DNA of 64,000 bases from Bacillota bacterium (GTDB taxonomy: Bacteria > Bacillota > Clostridia > Acetivibrionales > DTU013), in the NCBI GenBank assembly GCA_023433505.1, contig JAEZCO010000004.1:62001-126000 (forward strand). Reading direction: 5' to 3'. Position numbers and translations under genes: made by a program. This document shows positions 17,831-27,613 of this stretch, one piece after another (positions within the stretch are counted from its first letter, which is position 1; each line of letters opens with the position of its first letter). A model generated the notes under the pieces. The model had not been told where the DNA came from and did no database searches. It was given only the letters and a program-made list of their open reading frames with translations.

Positions 17831-18934
17831 TTGCTGAAAGTGCTGTATGTCCTGAATCATGCAGGAAAAGCCGGGACGGAGCGGTATGTCGAATCCTTGA
17901 TATCAAGGCTTGATCATAAAAAAATAAAAGCCTATTTTGTATATAATGAAGAAGGGCTTCTGGTGGAAAAGCTTCAGGAGCTTGGCGTCGAGACTTTCCG
18001 CATTGTAATGGGCAGCCGGTATGATTTGAAGGCAGCCAGGGAGATAGCCCGCCTGTGCAGAAAGCTTTCCATCGACGTAATCCATACCCATTATTTGCGG
18101 GAAAACTACATAGCGCTGCTTTCCCGGATTTTTAACCCTTCGGTGAGAGTTGTCTATACCAATCATTTTATCTTAAAGAATGATTTTGTCACAAGGGTAT
18201 CCAACCGGATACTGACCGCTCTGGAGAGCCGTATTATTGCGGTTTGCAACCGGGGGAAAGAGATGCTGGTCCGAAACGGAATGAACCGTAAAAAGATAGA
18301 GGTATTGTTCAACGCCGTTGACCCCTCCTATTGGAAGCAGCCTCTTGACTCCACCTTGAGGGAGGAATTCGGCATTCCCGGGGATGACTTTGTTTTGCTT
18401 TGTGCTTCCAGATTCGCCCATGACAAGGGACATGCCTATTTGGTCAATGCCCTTGCGGAATTGTCACGGATTACGGACAGACCCTTTAAATGTGTACTTG
18501 CGGGTGACGGTCCCCTGCTGGAAGACGTCAAAGCCCAGGTGGCGCAGCTTGGCCTGAACGGCCGGGTGGTTTTTACAGGATATCGAAGTGATATCAAAAA
18601 CTTGTTTTACGGCAGCGATATTTATATTAATTCTTCGGAGCATGAGGCCTTGAGTTTTCTGATTCTTGAGGCCTTAGCCAGCGGATTGCCGCTGATTGCA
18701 ACGGATATGGGGGGCAACAGCGACATAGTCAATGACGAAACCGGCTGTGGAATTCTTGTGAGTTATGGAAATGCAAGGGAACTTGCGGAGGCAATCAAGC
18801 GTCTAATGAACGACGGAAAGCTCAGGGACGACCTGAAAGCCAATGCATTAAAAGCGGTTGAAGGCAGATTCAATCTTGATAAAATGGTGGAAAAAACTTA
18901 TAATTTATATGAATCTGTTTGCAGCGGGAAATAA
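17831..18934 (+). CDS. Glycosyltransferase family 4
   Basis: A 367-residue GT-B glycosyltransferase. N-terminal VLNHAGKAGTERYVESLI donor/acceptor loop; C-terminal nucleotide-sugar domain with INSSEHEALSFLILEALASGLP, which holds the EX7E retaining GT4 motif. TTG start behind AAGGAGGCGGG. It heads a surface-polysaccharide group with the DUF4330 protein and the O-antigen ligase. Substrate specificity cannot be read. Confidence 0.9.
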   Translation: MLKVLYVLNHAGKAGTERYVESLISRLDHKKIKAYFVYNEEGLLVEKLQELGVETFRIVMGSRYDLKAAREIARLCRKLSIDVIHTHYLRENYIALLSRIFNPSVRVVYTNHFILKNDFVTRVSNRILTALESRIIAVCNRGKEMLVRNGMNRKKIEVLFNAVDPSYWKQPLDSTLREEFGIPGDDFVLLCASRFAHDKGHAYLVNALAELSRITDRPFKCVLAGDGPLLEDVKAQVAQLGLNGRVVFTGYRSDIKNLFYGSDIYINSSEHEALSFLILEALASGLPLIATDMGGNSDIVNDETGCGILVSYGNARELAEAIKRLMNDGKLRDDLKANALKAVEGRFNLDKMVEKTYNLYESVCSGK

Positions 18935-19032
18935 ACAATATACATAGGAACTTATAATGCGGAGGCGGACATTGTCCGTTATAAATAAACAGAGAAAAAA
19001 TTTAAAAAGAAACAAAGGAGTTGTTGAAGGTC

Positions 19033-19530
19033 ATGATCATTGACGATAAAGGGAAGCTCTTCGGGAAAATAAGCATTGTTGATATTTTGGTGGTATGCCT
19101 GATATTGGCAGGTATCGCCGGAGCTTATTACAAATTTGGAAAGTCAAAGACCATATCCCTTGTATCCAAACCGAATAAAATTGAAATTACATTCTTTACC
19201 GAGGACCTGCCGGCATATGTAGGAGCCGGTATCAAGCCCGGTGACATTGCAAGAGACAGGGTATCGGGCTCTGCCATCGGCAAGGTGAAGGAAGTGGTAG
19301 CAGGACCGGATATTTTCTATTCGCCCAATGACCAGGGACAGATGGTGAAATCCGCCAAGGAAGGGTATGTATCCCTGAAAGTAGTTGTGGAGGGAAACGG
19401 CATATTTGGCAGTGATCAGGGGGCGAGCTTCAGCAATGTGGATTACTATGTGAATAAATGGTTTGAAGTGAAAGCCGGTAATGCCCAATACTATACAAGA
19501 GTTCAGAACATAAGAAAAATAGGGGAGTAA
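19033..19530 (+). CDS. DUF4330 family membrane-anchored protein
   Basis: About 165 residues. IDDKGKLFGKISIVDILVVCLILAGIAGAYYKFG is the characteristic DUF4330 start with one membrane helix (about residues 15-35); the remainder is probably extracellular, beta-rich and translocated (KPGDIARDRVSGSAIGKV). TTG codons at 19021 and 19024 are alternative starts; the ATG at 19033 is 12 bases from GGAG. Function is unknown, but the family is usually found in exopolysaccharide loci, as here between a GT4 and an O-antigen ligase. Confidence 0.8.
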   Translation: MIIDDKGKLFGKISIVDILVVCLILAGIAGAYYKFGKSKTISLVSKPNKIEITFFTEDLPAYVGAGIKPGDIARDRVSGSAIGKVKEVVAGPDIFYSPNDQGQMVKSAKEGYVSLKVVVEGNGIFGSDQGASFSNVDYYVNKWFEVKAGNAQYYTRVQNIRKIGE

Positions 19531-19535
19531 AGCTC

Positions 19536-21071
19536 GTGTATTATGATAGTTTTGTCCTTACCGGTCTTGCAAGGCTTGCAGGATTCATAACGAAATTATG
19601 GGAATATAGCCTTATTCATAAAATACTGCAGTGGCTGGGCCGAAAGCTTAGGCTTTTGTTTGCCTCCAGCAGTATTTTCAGCTTTCTTGGCCGTGAAGGC
19701 CGTTCGGCGTCTTTTCTGAAGGAAAGTCTGCTTTACAGGCTCCTGGAAAAAATCGCAGACCTGCCCTTTCTTCTGCTGGGCAGAGTTTTTAATAAAAACC
19801 GTGCGCTGTTTGAGGCAAGCCTGGCATATTCCCTTTTTAAGAAAATTACCGACAATCTTCATATTTGTATCTCGCTGTTTCTCTTTATAGCGTTGATTGT
19901 TCCGCATCGATTCTGGGATAACAGAAATAATACCATTTTTGTACTCCTGGTTTTGTTCTTGTTAATAATCAAAACAATCACGGACAGTAAGGTTAAGCTC
20001 TATTTGAAAGCCATAGACTTTTTCCTGTTCCTATTTATTGCCGCCGTGGTTCTGGCGCAGATATTTTCACTCTATCCGGGCTCGAGCTTGAGGTTTCTGG
20101 CTTTTTACCTTACCAGCTTTCTGCTTTTACTGCTGCTGGCCAGTTCAATTAAAAACTCCGCACAAATGGCAGATGCTATTGAAATAATCCTTGTGGCGCT
20201 TACCATAAGCGGACTGTACGGCATCTGGCAGGAGATACAGGGAGTACCTCTTGATCCATCTCAGGTGGACCTCGATTTAAATGAAGGCATGATGGGGCGG
20301 ATTTACTCTACGCTGGATAATCCCAATAACTATGCCGAAGTTCTGATTATGCTTTTGCCATTTTATGCGGCTGTCCTGTTTTATTCCAAGGGGATTGTGA
20401 AGAAGTTGCTGTTTCTCGCTTTGGCGGTGCCTTCGCTGGTTGCATTGTTCCTGACTGGCTCCAGATCTTCATGGATAGGCTTTGCCATAGCAATTCTGGT
20501 ATTTTCCTTCTTAAAAAACAAGGCAATTGTGCCTGTCCTGATTATCGCCGGTATTCTGGCGTTTCCGTTTCTGCCCCAGTCCATATCCCGGCGGGCGCTG
20601 ACATTACTTAACCCTATGGCGGATGATTCCATCATGTACAGAATAAGCATTTATAAAACCATTTGGCCATTGTTCAAGGATTACTGGGTTACGGGGCTCG
20701 GCCTTGGGAATGAGATTTTCCAGAAGCTGGGTCAAAATTTATATCAGTATACAAAGCAAGCTCCCATCCACAGCCATAATGTGTTTCTGCAGGTTTGGTT
20801 CGAAACCGGCGTAGTCGGGGCTTTGGCATTTATCGGATATATCTTTGGGATGATTAAAAAAGCGGTTAAATCCATAAAAAGAACCACGGACCCTGTCATT
20901 GCCAATATGCTTGTCGCAGGAGCCGCCTCTATTGCCGGAATACTTGTGGTAAGTCTCTTTGAGTATGTATGGTTTTATCCCAGAGTCATGCTGATATTCT
21001 GGGCTATTGCCGGTTTTGTTGCCGCAGCTGTGAAGCTGGCCCATGGGGAAGGCCTTGAAAAGCAGGCATGA
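19536..21071 (+). CDS. O-antigen ligase/polymerase family (Wzy/WaaL-like) membrane protein
   Basis: A 511-residue polytopic membrane protein with an N-terminal region of about 100 residues, then some ten hydrophobic helices. The motif GSRSSWIGFAIAI and the late large-loop segment with HSHNVFLQVWFETGVVG are typical of the Wzy_C family, which ligates or polymerises glycans on the outer face of the membrane. GTG start 5 bases after the DUF4330 stop, so co-translated with it. Confidence 0.88.
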   Translation: MYYDSFVLTGLARLAGFITKLWEYSLIHKILQWLGRKLRLLFASSSIFSFLGREGRSASFLKESLLYRLLEKIADLPFLLLGRVFNKNRALFEASLAYSLFKKITDNLHICISLFLFIALIVPHRFWDNRNNTIFVLLVLFLLIIKTITDSKVKLYLKAIDFFLFLFIAAVVLAQIFSLYPGSSLRFLAFYLTSFLLLLLLASSIKNSAQMADAIEIILVALTISGLYGIWQEIQGVPLDPSQVDLDLNEGMMGRIYSTLDNPNNYAEVLIMLLPFYAAVLFYSKGIVKKLLFLALAVPSLVALFLTGSRSSWIGFAIAILVFSFLKNKAIVPVLIIAGILAFPFLPQSISRRALTLLNPMADDSIMYRISIYKTIWPLFKDYWVTGLGLGNEIFQKLGQNLYQYTKQAPIHSHNVFLQVWFETGVVGALAFIGYIFGMIKKAVKSIKRTTDPVIANMLVAGAASIAGILVVSLFEYVWFYPRVMLIFWAIAGFVAAAVKLAHGEGLEKQA

Positions 21072-21187
21072 CAAGTGCTTTAATGTAATACAGGCCCCTG
21101 TTTTTCGAAAGAGCACAGTACTGGAAACGCTGTATAAGTGAGTCATACAAAATGTGAAGGTTTTCCTGCAGCTGACCGATATACTTT

Positions 21188-21208
21188 ACAGTATTGTAAT
21201 TATACTGT
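21188..21208 (+). promoter_or_regulatory. Short inverted repeat upstream of the coiled-coil gene
   Basis: ACAGTAT at 21188-21194 and ATACTGT at 21202-21208, separated by 7 bases and just before the GAGG ribosome site at 21208. It could be an operator or a translation-controlling hairpin. Confidence 0.4.
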
Positions 21209-21217
21209 GAGGTATCT

Positions 21218-21835
21218 ATGTTTGAGTTTTTAAAGAAAAAGCAGAAGGCTAAGTTTGACAGCCATGTGCTCCGTAAAAACGACATCTCCCTGTTAATACT
21301 GGATGAGCGCTGGAACAAGCTTTTTGAGAATACTCAGAAGACGCCCCAGATCGCTGCATCGGAAGAAAAGCTGAAGGCTCATATCAAAGAGGAAGCCAAA
21401 TTGACCGCCGAAGCCAGGGAAATCGCCGCAAGTAAAAAAAGCCATCTGGATAAAATCATCAAGCTTACGCCTGCGGTATTTGAAAGAAATGATTCCGAGG
21501 CTGTCAAGGAAATGGAATTCTGTGAAAAAGAAATAAAAAGGATCAATGAAAGAGCAAAGAAGATCGAGGAGGACCTGGATATTCTTCCTGAGAAGAAAAA
21601 GCAGGCAAACCTTGAGCTTCTGGAGAATACTGTAAATATCGTGTATTTTAAGATGAGGTCCGGCAGAAAGCGTGTGGAAGAGCTGGAAAAGCTCATTGAA
21701 GAGGAACGGGCCAAACTTAAGGAATATATTGATGAAAAGGAATCCCTGTCCCAGGATGACACCGACATCTATTCATATTTTCATGATCTGCTGGGCGGAG
21801 AGGAATTGGAAAGGCTGGACAAGGAGTTTTTTTAA
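21218..21835 (+). CDS. Coiled-coil protein of unknown function
   Basis: A 205-residue, highly charged, helical protein; most of residues 45-180 (Lys/Glu-rich, e.g. EKEIKRINERAKKIEEDLD) would form a coiled coil. No signal peptide or membrane helix. It ends in a DLLGGEELERLDKEFF motif. I do not recognise a family. It stops 2 bases before nnr and is probably co-transcribed with nnr and alr. Confidence 0.75.
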   Translation: MFEFLKKKQKAKFDSHVLRKNDISLLILDERWNKLFENTQKTPQIAASEEKLKAHIKEEAKLTAEAREIAASKKSHLDKIIKLTPAVFERNDSEAVKEMEFCEKEIKRINERAKKIEEDLDILPEKKKQANLELLENTVNIVYFKMRSGRKRVEELEKLIEEERAKLKEYIDEKESLSQDDTDIYSYFHDLLGGEELERLDKEFF

Positions 21836-21837
21836 CT

Positions 21838-23388
21838 ATGAAAATTGTGACTCCAAAGCAAATGAATGAAATCGACGCCTATGCCATCCGTCAATCAGGA
21901 ATACCCGGTACAGTCCTGATGGAAAATGCGGCAAAGAAGGTAGTGGATGAAATTGCCGCCATATTCGGGGGCTCTGCCGCCGGACGAAAAATTCTGCTGC
22001 TGGCAGGCAAGGGGAACAACGGAGGGGATGCCCTGGCAGCCGCTGGAATTTTAGATACGGCGGGTGCAAGGGTATTTTTGTTTTTATTGGCAAATAGAAA
22101 TGAAATATCCGGCGACGCCCTTCTTCACCTCAATAAGCTTAAAAATACAGGAGTAATGCTGAGGGAGCTGCTGGATGAGGGGCAGATTGCGTTGCTGAAC
22201 GAACGCCTCTCTGAATCGGAGTTGGTCATTGACGGCATCTTCGGAACCGGCTTCAGGGGAAAGCCTGAAGGTATTGCAAAAGCAGCAATTGAGGCAGTAA
22301 ATAACACTAACATACCAATCGTAGCAATAGATATTCCTTCAGGGCTGAACGGCGGGACCGGAGAGGTGCCGGGAGCCTGTGTCAAGGCGGCGGTTACCGT
22401 AACCTTCTGCCTTCCCAAGCTGGGGATGGTTTTGAACCCGGGCTGTGCCCAGGTGGGAAGACTCGTAGTTGCCGATATCGGCATTCCGGCGGAAGCGGTC
22501 AACCAGATGATTATAAACAGGCACGTCATTGATAGGGAGCTCGTTGCGGAAATAATCCCAAAGAGGTTCAATGACAGCAGCAAGGGGGATTATGGCAAGG
22601 TTTTCCTGGTCACCGGTTCCACAGGGATGGCCGGTTCGGGCTGCCTCAGTGCCAATGCTGCCATGCGAACGGGAGCAGGGCTTGTATATGTAGGTGTGCC
22701 CGCCGGCTTAAGTCCGATTTACAGTACCAAGCTTACAGAACCCATAATAATACCTTTGCGGGATAAAGGCAGCGGCAGTTTGTCGGCTGCCGGCACCGGA
22801 GAAATCATCAAAGCCATGGACAGGATGGATGCGGCGGCAATTGGGCCCGGTCTGTCGGTGGATGATGAAATTGTTGAGATCGTAAGGGCTGTAATCAAGG
22901 GAAGCCGGATTCCGCTTGTACTTGACGCTGATGCGCTAAACGCAGCCGCCAGAGATATTGCCATGCTGAAGCTGCGCAAGGCGGAAATGGTAATAACTCC
23001 ACATCCGGGGGAAATGGCCAGACTTACGGGACTTACGATCAGCGAAGTTCAAAACAGCAGATTGAAGGTGGCTTCTGAATTTGCGGTGAACCATGGCGTC
23101 ACTGTTGTGCTGAAAGGCGCAAGGACGGTAGTTGCTCTGCCGGAGGGGGCCCTGTATGTCAACACTACCGGGAATGCGGGAATGGCCACTGCCGGTGCGG
23201 GAGACGTACTTACGGGCATCATCGTCTCACTAATGGGTCAGGGTGTGAAGCCGGCTGATGCGGCGATTGCAGGCGTATACCTCCATGGCCTTGCCGGAGA
23301 TGCCGCCGCGGGGAAAAAAGGCCTGCACGGCATGATTGCCGGTGATATAATTGAAGAGATGCCATATATTATTAAAGGCATGCTGTGA
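21838..23388 (+). CDS. nnr: Bifunctional NAD(P)H-hydrate epimerase/dehydratase
   Basis: A 516-residue NAD(P)HX repair enzyme. N-terminal YjeF_N epimerase domain (about 1-215; VLMENAA, GKGNNGGD, DGIFGTGF) and C-terminal ADP-dependent dehydratase domain (about 225-515; KGDYGKVFLVTGS, VITPHPGEMARLTG, NAGMATAGAGDVLTG). The epimerase racemises hydrated NAD(P)H and the dehydratase regenerates NAD(P)H. The position before alr is a long-known Firmicutes arrangement. Confidence 0.96.
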   Translation: MKIVTPKQMNEIDAYAIRQSGIPGTVLMENAAKKVVDEIAAIFGGSAAGRKILLLAGKGNNGGDALAAAGILDTAGARVFLFLLANRNEISGDALLHLNKLKNTGVMLRELLDEGQIALLNERLSESELVIDGIFGTGFRGKPEGIAKAAIEAVNNTNIPIVAIDIPSGLNGGTGEVPGACVKAAVTVTFCLPKLGMVLNPGCAQVGRLVVADIGIPAEAVNQMIINRHVIDRELVAEIIPKRFNDSSKGDYGKVFLVTGSTGMAGSGCLSANAAMRTGAGLVYVGVPAGLSPIYSTKLTEPIIIPLRDKGSGSLSAAGTGEIIKAMDRMDAAAIGPGLSVDDEIVEIVRAVIKGSRIPLVLDADALNAAARDIAMLKLRKAEMVITPHPGEMARLTGLTISEVQNSRLKVASEFAVNHGVTVVLKGARTVVALPEGALYVNTTGNAGMATAGAGDVLTGIIVSLMGQGVKPADAAIAGVYLHGLAGDAAAGKKGLHGMIAGDIIEEMPYIIKGML

Positions 23389-23404
23389 AGGGTTGGTAAA
23401 AATT

Positions 23405-24574
23405 ATGGAATACAAGCTGAACCGTGCATGGGCTGAAATAGATCTTGATGCTATTGCTCATAATGCGCGTGAAATACGAAGAATCACCGGCAAAAGAGCC
23501 GAAATAATGGGCGCTGTCAAAGCAGACGCCTACGGGCATGGCGTAATGGAAACCGTAAGGACCATGCTTGCCAATGGAGTTACGCAGCTGGCAGTATCCA
23601 TGCTTGATGAGGCGATACAACTACGCAGGCTTGGAATCGACGTGCCCATTTTAATCCTCAGCTACACGGATCCTGTAAGAGCAGAAGAAATCATCCTTAA
23701 CGAGGTCACTCAGACAGTTTTCAGCCACGATCTGGCAATAGCGCTTTCCAAAGCAGCCGTCAAGCTCGGAAGGAATATCAAGATCCACGTCAAGGTGGAT
23801 ACAGGGATGACCAGAGTTGGCTTTATGCCCGGGTACAGTGCCGTTAAAAATGTACTGGAAATAAGCAGGCTGCCCAATATTATTGTTGAAGGCCTTTTTA
23901 CGCATTTTGCTTCTGCGGACGAGAAGGATAGAAGTTATACAAAAATGCAGTTTGAGAAATTCATGAGTATCTGCAATGAATTGAGCAGAGTAGGCGTGCA
24001 CATACCCATCAAGCATGCCTGTAACAGTGCGGGGATAATAGAGTATCCTGAAATGCATCTGGATATGGTTAGGCCCGGGATTATTCTGTACGGCATTTAC
24101 CCTTCGGAGGATGTGGATAGGGACAGGATCAGGCTTAAACCGGCGATGACGCTTAAGGCAAATGTCATCCTGGTCAAGGATGTGGAAAAGGACACCTGCA
24201 TCAGCTATGGCAGGATCTTCAAGACCGAAAGGGAAAGCAAGATAGCGACCATACCTATCGGATATGCCGATGGCTACACCCGGCTTTTATCCAATAAGGG
24301 ACAGGTGCTTGTCAACGGGGAAAAAGTGCCTGTGGTAGGCAGAATCTGTATGGACCAATGCATGATTGACGTGACGGATGTCAAACAGCCGGTAGCAGTA
24401 GGGGATGAAGTTGTTCTGTTTGGACGGCAGGGACAGGAGGAAATCAGCGTAGGCGATGTTGCCGCCGCCATTGGCACCATCAGCTATGAAATGCTGTGTA
24501 TTATAGGAAAAAGGATACCCAGGGTATATATACAGAACGGCACCATTTGCAAGGTGTTGAATTATTTGATATAA
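23405..24574 (+). CDS. alr: Alanine racemase
   Basis: A 389-residue PLP enzyme making D-alanine for peptidoglycan. PLP lysine K39 in MGAVKADAYGHG; catalytic Tyr at about Y268 in CISYGRIF; typical RICMDQCMIDVT motif. An in-frame ATG at 23351 lies inside nnr; 23405 is preceded by AAGGG and gives the normal N-terminus. Co-transcribed with nnr. Confidence 0.97.
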   Translation: MEYKLNRAWAEIDLDAIAHNAREIRRITGKRAEIMGAVKADAYGHGVMETVRTMLANGVTQLAVSMLDEAIQLRRLGIDVPILILSYTDPVRAEEIILNEVTQTVFSHDLAIALSKAAVKLGRNIKIHVKVDTGMTRVGFMPGYSAVKNVLEISRLPNIIVEGLFTHFASADEKDRSYTKMQFEKFMSICNELSRVGVHIPIKHACNSAGIIEYPEMHLDMVRPGIILYGIYPSEDVDRDRIRLKPAMTLKANVILVKDVEKDTCISYGRIFKTERESKIATIPIGYADGYTRLLSNKGQVLVNGEKVPVVGRICMDQCMIDVTDVKQPVAVGDEVVLFGRQGQEEISVGDVAAAIGTISYEMLCIIGKRIPRVYIQNGTICKVLNYLI

Positions 24575-24599
24575 TACACAGCAATAAAAGGCCTAATAA

Positions 24600-24690
24600 C
24601 GAGGCATCAAACAATGTCCCCCACCTCCGTAGGTGAAGGATATCGAATTGGTGCCAGGCGGCGAGCATATCTCCCGCCCGGGATGCATGC
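24600..24690. repeat. Three-way-junction repeat, copy A
   Basis: First of three related elements (others at 30541-30630 and 53710-53802). Outer stem GCATC 24604-24608 with GATGC 24682-24686; second stem CACCT 24622-24626 with AGGTG 24631-24635; third stem GGCGG(c)GAG 24657-24665 with CTCCCGCC 24671-24678, carrying one bulged pyrimidine. The unpaired AATGTCC and TCGAAT segments are shared by the copies. It begins about 25 bases after alr. Strand and function are unknown; it may be an RNA or a small mobile element. Confidence 0.6.
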
Positions 24691-24735
24691 GCGAGCAGCA
24701 AATGCAGGGAATTTGCGGCCAGGCTCGTTGAAACT
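24688..24735 (+). repeat. GCGAGCAGCAAATGC leader repeat, copy a
   Basis: Contains GCGAGCAGCAAATGC and ATTTGCGGCC, which fold as a hairpin (GCAAAT/ATTTGC) inside an outer GCGAGC/GCTCGT stem. Related copies lie at 28388-28430 and 42870-42912. All three are about 80-110 bases upstream of a start codon on the plus strand; here the downstream gene is the SGNH protein. Confidence 0.6.
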
Positions 24736-24811
24736 CCGCGGATGAAATTAATTTTTTCTACAAACGGAAAAAGTGATTTTGAATTAGGCCGTTATAAATT
24801 TGGTGAGGAAA

Positions 24812-25864
24812 ATGATCTTTATAAAAAAACTGGCGGTATTTGTTGTTGTTTTTTTGGTCCTTACGCAGCTGACCTTTTCCTGTGCAATACCTGCTTCACT
24901 GATATATAATCAGCGGCCCGTCTATGACGTGATCAAGAACAATCAATACGGCATAGAGGCAACAATTAAAGAAATAAAAAAGATCATCGACAGGGATAAG
25001 CTTAAGGACTATGTGATTTTCCTTGGCGATTCCGTGGGCTATGGCACTCCCTGCCCGCCTGAAAATTCAATTTCTTTCTATATGAATCAATTTGCAGAAG
25101 AAGAAGGATCGCCCTTACGCACTTTCAATCTTTCCGTCCCATCCATGATGTTCGGAGACTTCTTTATCATGATCAAGCTGCTGCAGGAATATGGCGTTTC
25201 CACGAAAAACCTGATCATTGATTTCTGCTATTGGGATTTCCTGATAAAAACGCCGGTATTCTGGCTTAAGCACTATTTCCAGGACATGGACCCGGAGAAT
25301 TATAAAACCATGCTGACCAATGTGAAGAAACCGAATCTTTGGAACACCGCAAAGGATGAAATCATTCACAAGGCCACCACCGGCATTGCCATGCTGGAAT
25401 ACAGAGAATATGTCATCTACGGTATGAAGAACAGACTGAACATCGCCTTCGGAGATAATGTGGCTGTGATTAAACCGTGGTATACCAAAGATTTTTTGCC
25501 GGCAGAAATGAAAAAGGATGAGAACAGCTGGTATTATACCGACAAACCCTTTGATATGGATGAGCCGGATAACCCTCAGGTCTATTTCCTCAGCAAAATC
25601 ATTGAAGCGCAGAAGGGTAGAAATACCATCGTCTTTATGGCTGCCATGAATGACAAACTGCTGCAGGAAGGAACCTCAAAGCCCGGGTATAGTGAGAATA
25701 TGCGGAAAATTGATAAGGTTTTTGAGAATAAACCGGTAAAGTACGTAAATTACAATAAAAAAGTCGACTACAACCTTTTTTCCGACCATGTTCACCTGAT
25801 TCCGGCGGGATACAAAGCACTGGCAGAGGACCTCTGGAAAAGAATCAACGAAGGGAGGGGATAA
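24812..25864 (+). CDS. SGNH-hydrolase-fold protein, probable O-acetylation partner
   Basis: About 350 residues. N-terminal membrane anchor or signal (residues 5-30), then an extracytoplasmic SGNH-like domain: GDS with S74 in FLGDSVGYG and the DxxH pair D325/H328 in SDHVHLIPAGY. Two bases separate it from the MBOAT gene. Such pairs (compare AlgI with AlgX/AlgJ, DltB with DltD) transfer acyl groups to exported glycans. The ATG at 24812 has GGTGAGG upstream; the TTG at 24800 is less likely. Confidence 0.82.
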   Translation: MIFIKKLAVFVVVFLVLTQLTFSCAIPASLIYNQRPVYDVIKNNQYGIEATIKEIKKIIDRDKLKDYVIFLGDSVGYGTPCPPENSISFYMNQFAEEEGSPLRTFNLSVPSMMFGDFFIMIKLLQEYGVSTKNLIIDFCYWDFLIKTPVFWLKHYFQDMDPENYKTMLTNVKKPNLWNTAKDEIIHKATTGIAMLEYREYVIYGMKNRLNIAFGDNVAVIKPWYTKDFLPAEMKKDENSWYYTDKPFDMDEPDNPQVYFLSKIIEAQKGRNTIVFMAAMNDKLLQEGTSKPGYSENMRKIDKVFENKPVKYVNYNKKVDYNLFSDHVHLIPAGYKALAEDLWKRINEGRG

Positions 25865-25866
25865 AT

Positions 25867-27312
25867 ATGCTGTTTAATTCCATTGAATTTCTGATCTTTT
25901 TCCCGTTGGTCACAGGTTTATACTTCCTTTTGCCCCATAAATTCCGCTGGCTGCTGCTGCTGGTGGCCAGCTGCATCTTTTACATGGCCTTCATTCCGCA
26001 GTATATAGTAATTTTGGGTGTAACCATCCTGGTGGATTATTTCGTGGGGCTTTTCATGGAAAGGATTGACGCCCGGTATAAGAGGCTTTTCCTGATTGTC
26101 AGTATTGTCACCAACGTCGGATTTCTTTTCGTCTTCAAATATTTTAATTTTTTCAATGCGAATTTTGCGAGGCTGGCGGATCTCCTGCACTGGAACTATC
26201 TGATCGCCAATTTGTCCATTATATTGCCCATAGGCCTGTCCTTCCACACATTTCAGAGCATGAGCTATATCATTGAAGTGTATCGCGGCCATCAGAAGCC
26301 TGAACGCAGCTTCGGCATCTATGCGCTGTATGTCATGTTCTATCCTCAACTGGTTGCGGGACCCATTGAACGGCCCCAGAATCTTTTAGGACAGCTTCGG
26401 CAGGAACACCGTTTTATTAGCTCAAGAGTCACTGACGGCCTCCGTCTCATGGCCTGGGGCTTTTTTAAGAAAATAGTCATTGCCGATAATCTGGCAATCG
26501 TTGTAAACAGTGTGTATAACCAGCCGCAGAATCACACGGGGCTGACCTTGCTGATTGCCACTTATTTCTTTGCCTTCCAGATTTATTGCGACTTCTCGGG
26601 TTATACGGATATTGCCCGGGGAGCAGCCAGGGTCATGGGGATCGAGCTCATGGAGAATTTCAAAAGGCCCTATTTTTCCAAGAGCATATCGGAATTCTGG
26701 AAGCGCTGGCATATTTCCCTTTCAAGCTGGTTCAAGGACTATGTATATATTTCCCTGGGCGGAAGCCGTACTGCACGATGGAAATGGTACCGGAACCTGA
26801 TGATCGTTTTCCTGCTCAGCGGGCTATGGCATGGAGCAAACTGGACCTATGTCATCTGGGGCGCTCTCAATGGCTTTTATCTTGTGTTTTCCATCCTGTC
26901 CGAGGGTATCCGGAATAAAATAACTTCTCTGCTGCACATTGACAGGGTGCCCTGGTTAAGCAAGGGGATCAAGGTATTTATTACCTTTCATCTTATTTGT
27001 TTTTCCTGGATTTTTTTCAGAGCCAGGTCCCTGGGGGATGCCTTCTATATCCTGAGGCACATTCCTTCAGGGCTAAGGCACCCCGGCATTAGCTTCAGCG
27101 CTGCAGGAATTACAGAATATCAGCTTTTGCTGTGCCTGGCAGTTATTGGATTTTTATTGGTGATCCAATGGATTCAGAGGGGAAGGGTAGTAAGCCGGGA
27201 AATAACCCAAAAGCCAGTCCTGGTACGGTGGGGCATTTATTATGCAGCCATCGTCCTTGTCCTGCTGTTTGGGGCTTTTACCGCAAATTCCTTCATATAT
27301 TTTCAATTTTGA
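25867..27312 (+). CDS. MBOAT family O-acyltransferase (AlgI-like)
   Basis: A 481-residue polytopic membrane acyltransferase. Conserved MBOAT features: FYPQLVAGPIERP, FQIYCDFSGYTDIARG, FKRPYFSKSISEFWKRWHISLSSW and the active-site His at about H322 in LSGLWHGANWT. Expected to move acetyl groups across the membrane for O-acetylation of a cell-surface polysaccharide, with the preceding SGNH protein. Confidence 0.94.
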   Translation: MLFNSIEFLIFFPLVTGLYFLLPHKFRWLLLLVASCIFYMAFIPQYIVILGVTILVDYFVGLFMERIDARYKRLFLIVSIVTNVGFLFVFKYFNFFNANFARLADLLHWNYLIANLSIILPIGLSFHTFQSMSYIIEVYRGHQKPERSFGIYALYVMFYPQLVAGPIERPQNLLGQLRQEHRFISSRVTDGLRLMAWGFFKKIVIADNLAIVVNSVYNQPQNHTGLTLLIATYFFAFQIYCDFSGYTDIARGAARVMGIELMENFKRPYFSKSISEFWKRWHISLSSWFKDYVYISLGGSRTARWKWYRNLMIVFLLSGLWHGANWTYVIWGALNGFYLVFSILSEGIRNKITSLLHIDRVPWLSKGIKVFITFHLICFSWIFFRARSLGDAFYILRHIPSGLRHPGISFSAAGITEYQLLLCLAVIGFLLVIQWIQRGRVVSREITQKPVLVRWGIYYAAIVLVLLFGAFTANSFIYFQF

Positions 27313-27613
27313 AGTGCGTAATGAAATTTTAATTTGACCAGGCATATTGGCATATATATAATTATATATATACTATAAGGGGATATTGTAATAAATTATG
27401 TAGGGAATAATCCATTACATAATTTAACCATTGCCAAGCAAAAATATCTTTAGAGCGTTTTTGTGCTGTTTAAGAGTATTCTGTCAAGGCAGAATATGCC
27501 CGGAATCCGGTGAGATCTCGAGAACTTCCAGATTTCGGCAACTGCAGGGTTGTAAAGGATTGGATTTTTTTCCTATAAGCTTCACCCATAAAATGAAAGT
27601 GGGGGTTTTAATT
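27313..27613. promoter_or_regulatory. Intergenic region with two palindromes before ndoAI
   Basis: A gap of about 300 bases. It holds an AT-only palindrome at 27351-27370 and a perfect 10-base inverted repeat (AAATTATGTA at 27393-27402 with TACATAATTT at 27416-27425). No convincing gene. The repeats could be operators for the ribbon-helix-helix antitoxin downstream, or the end of the insertion that carries the acetylation pair. A GGGGG ribosome site precedes the TTG at 27614. Confidence 0.4.
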
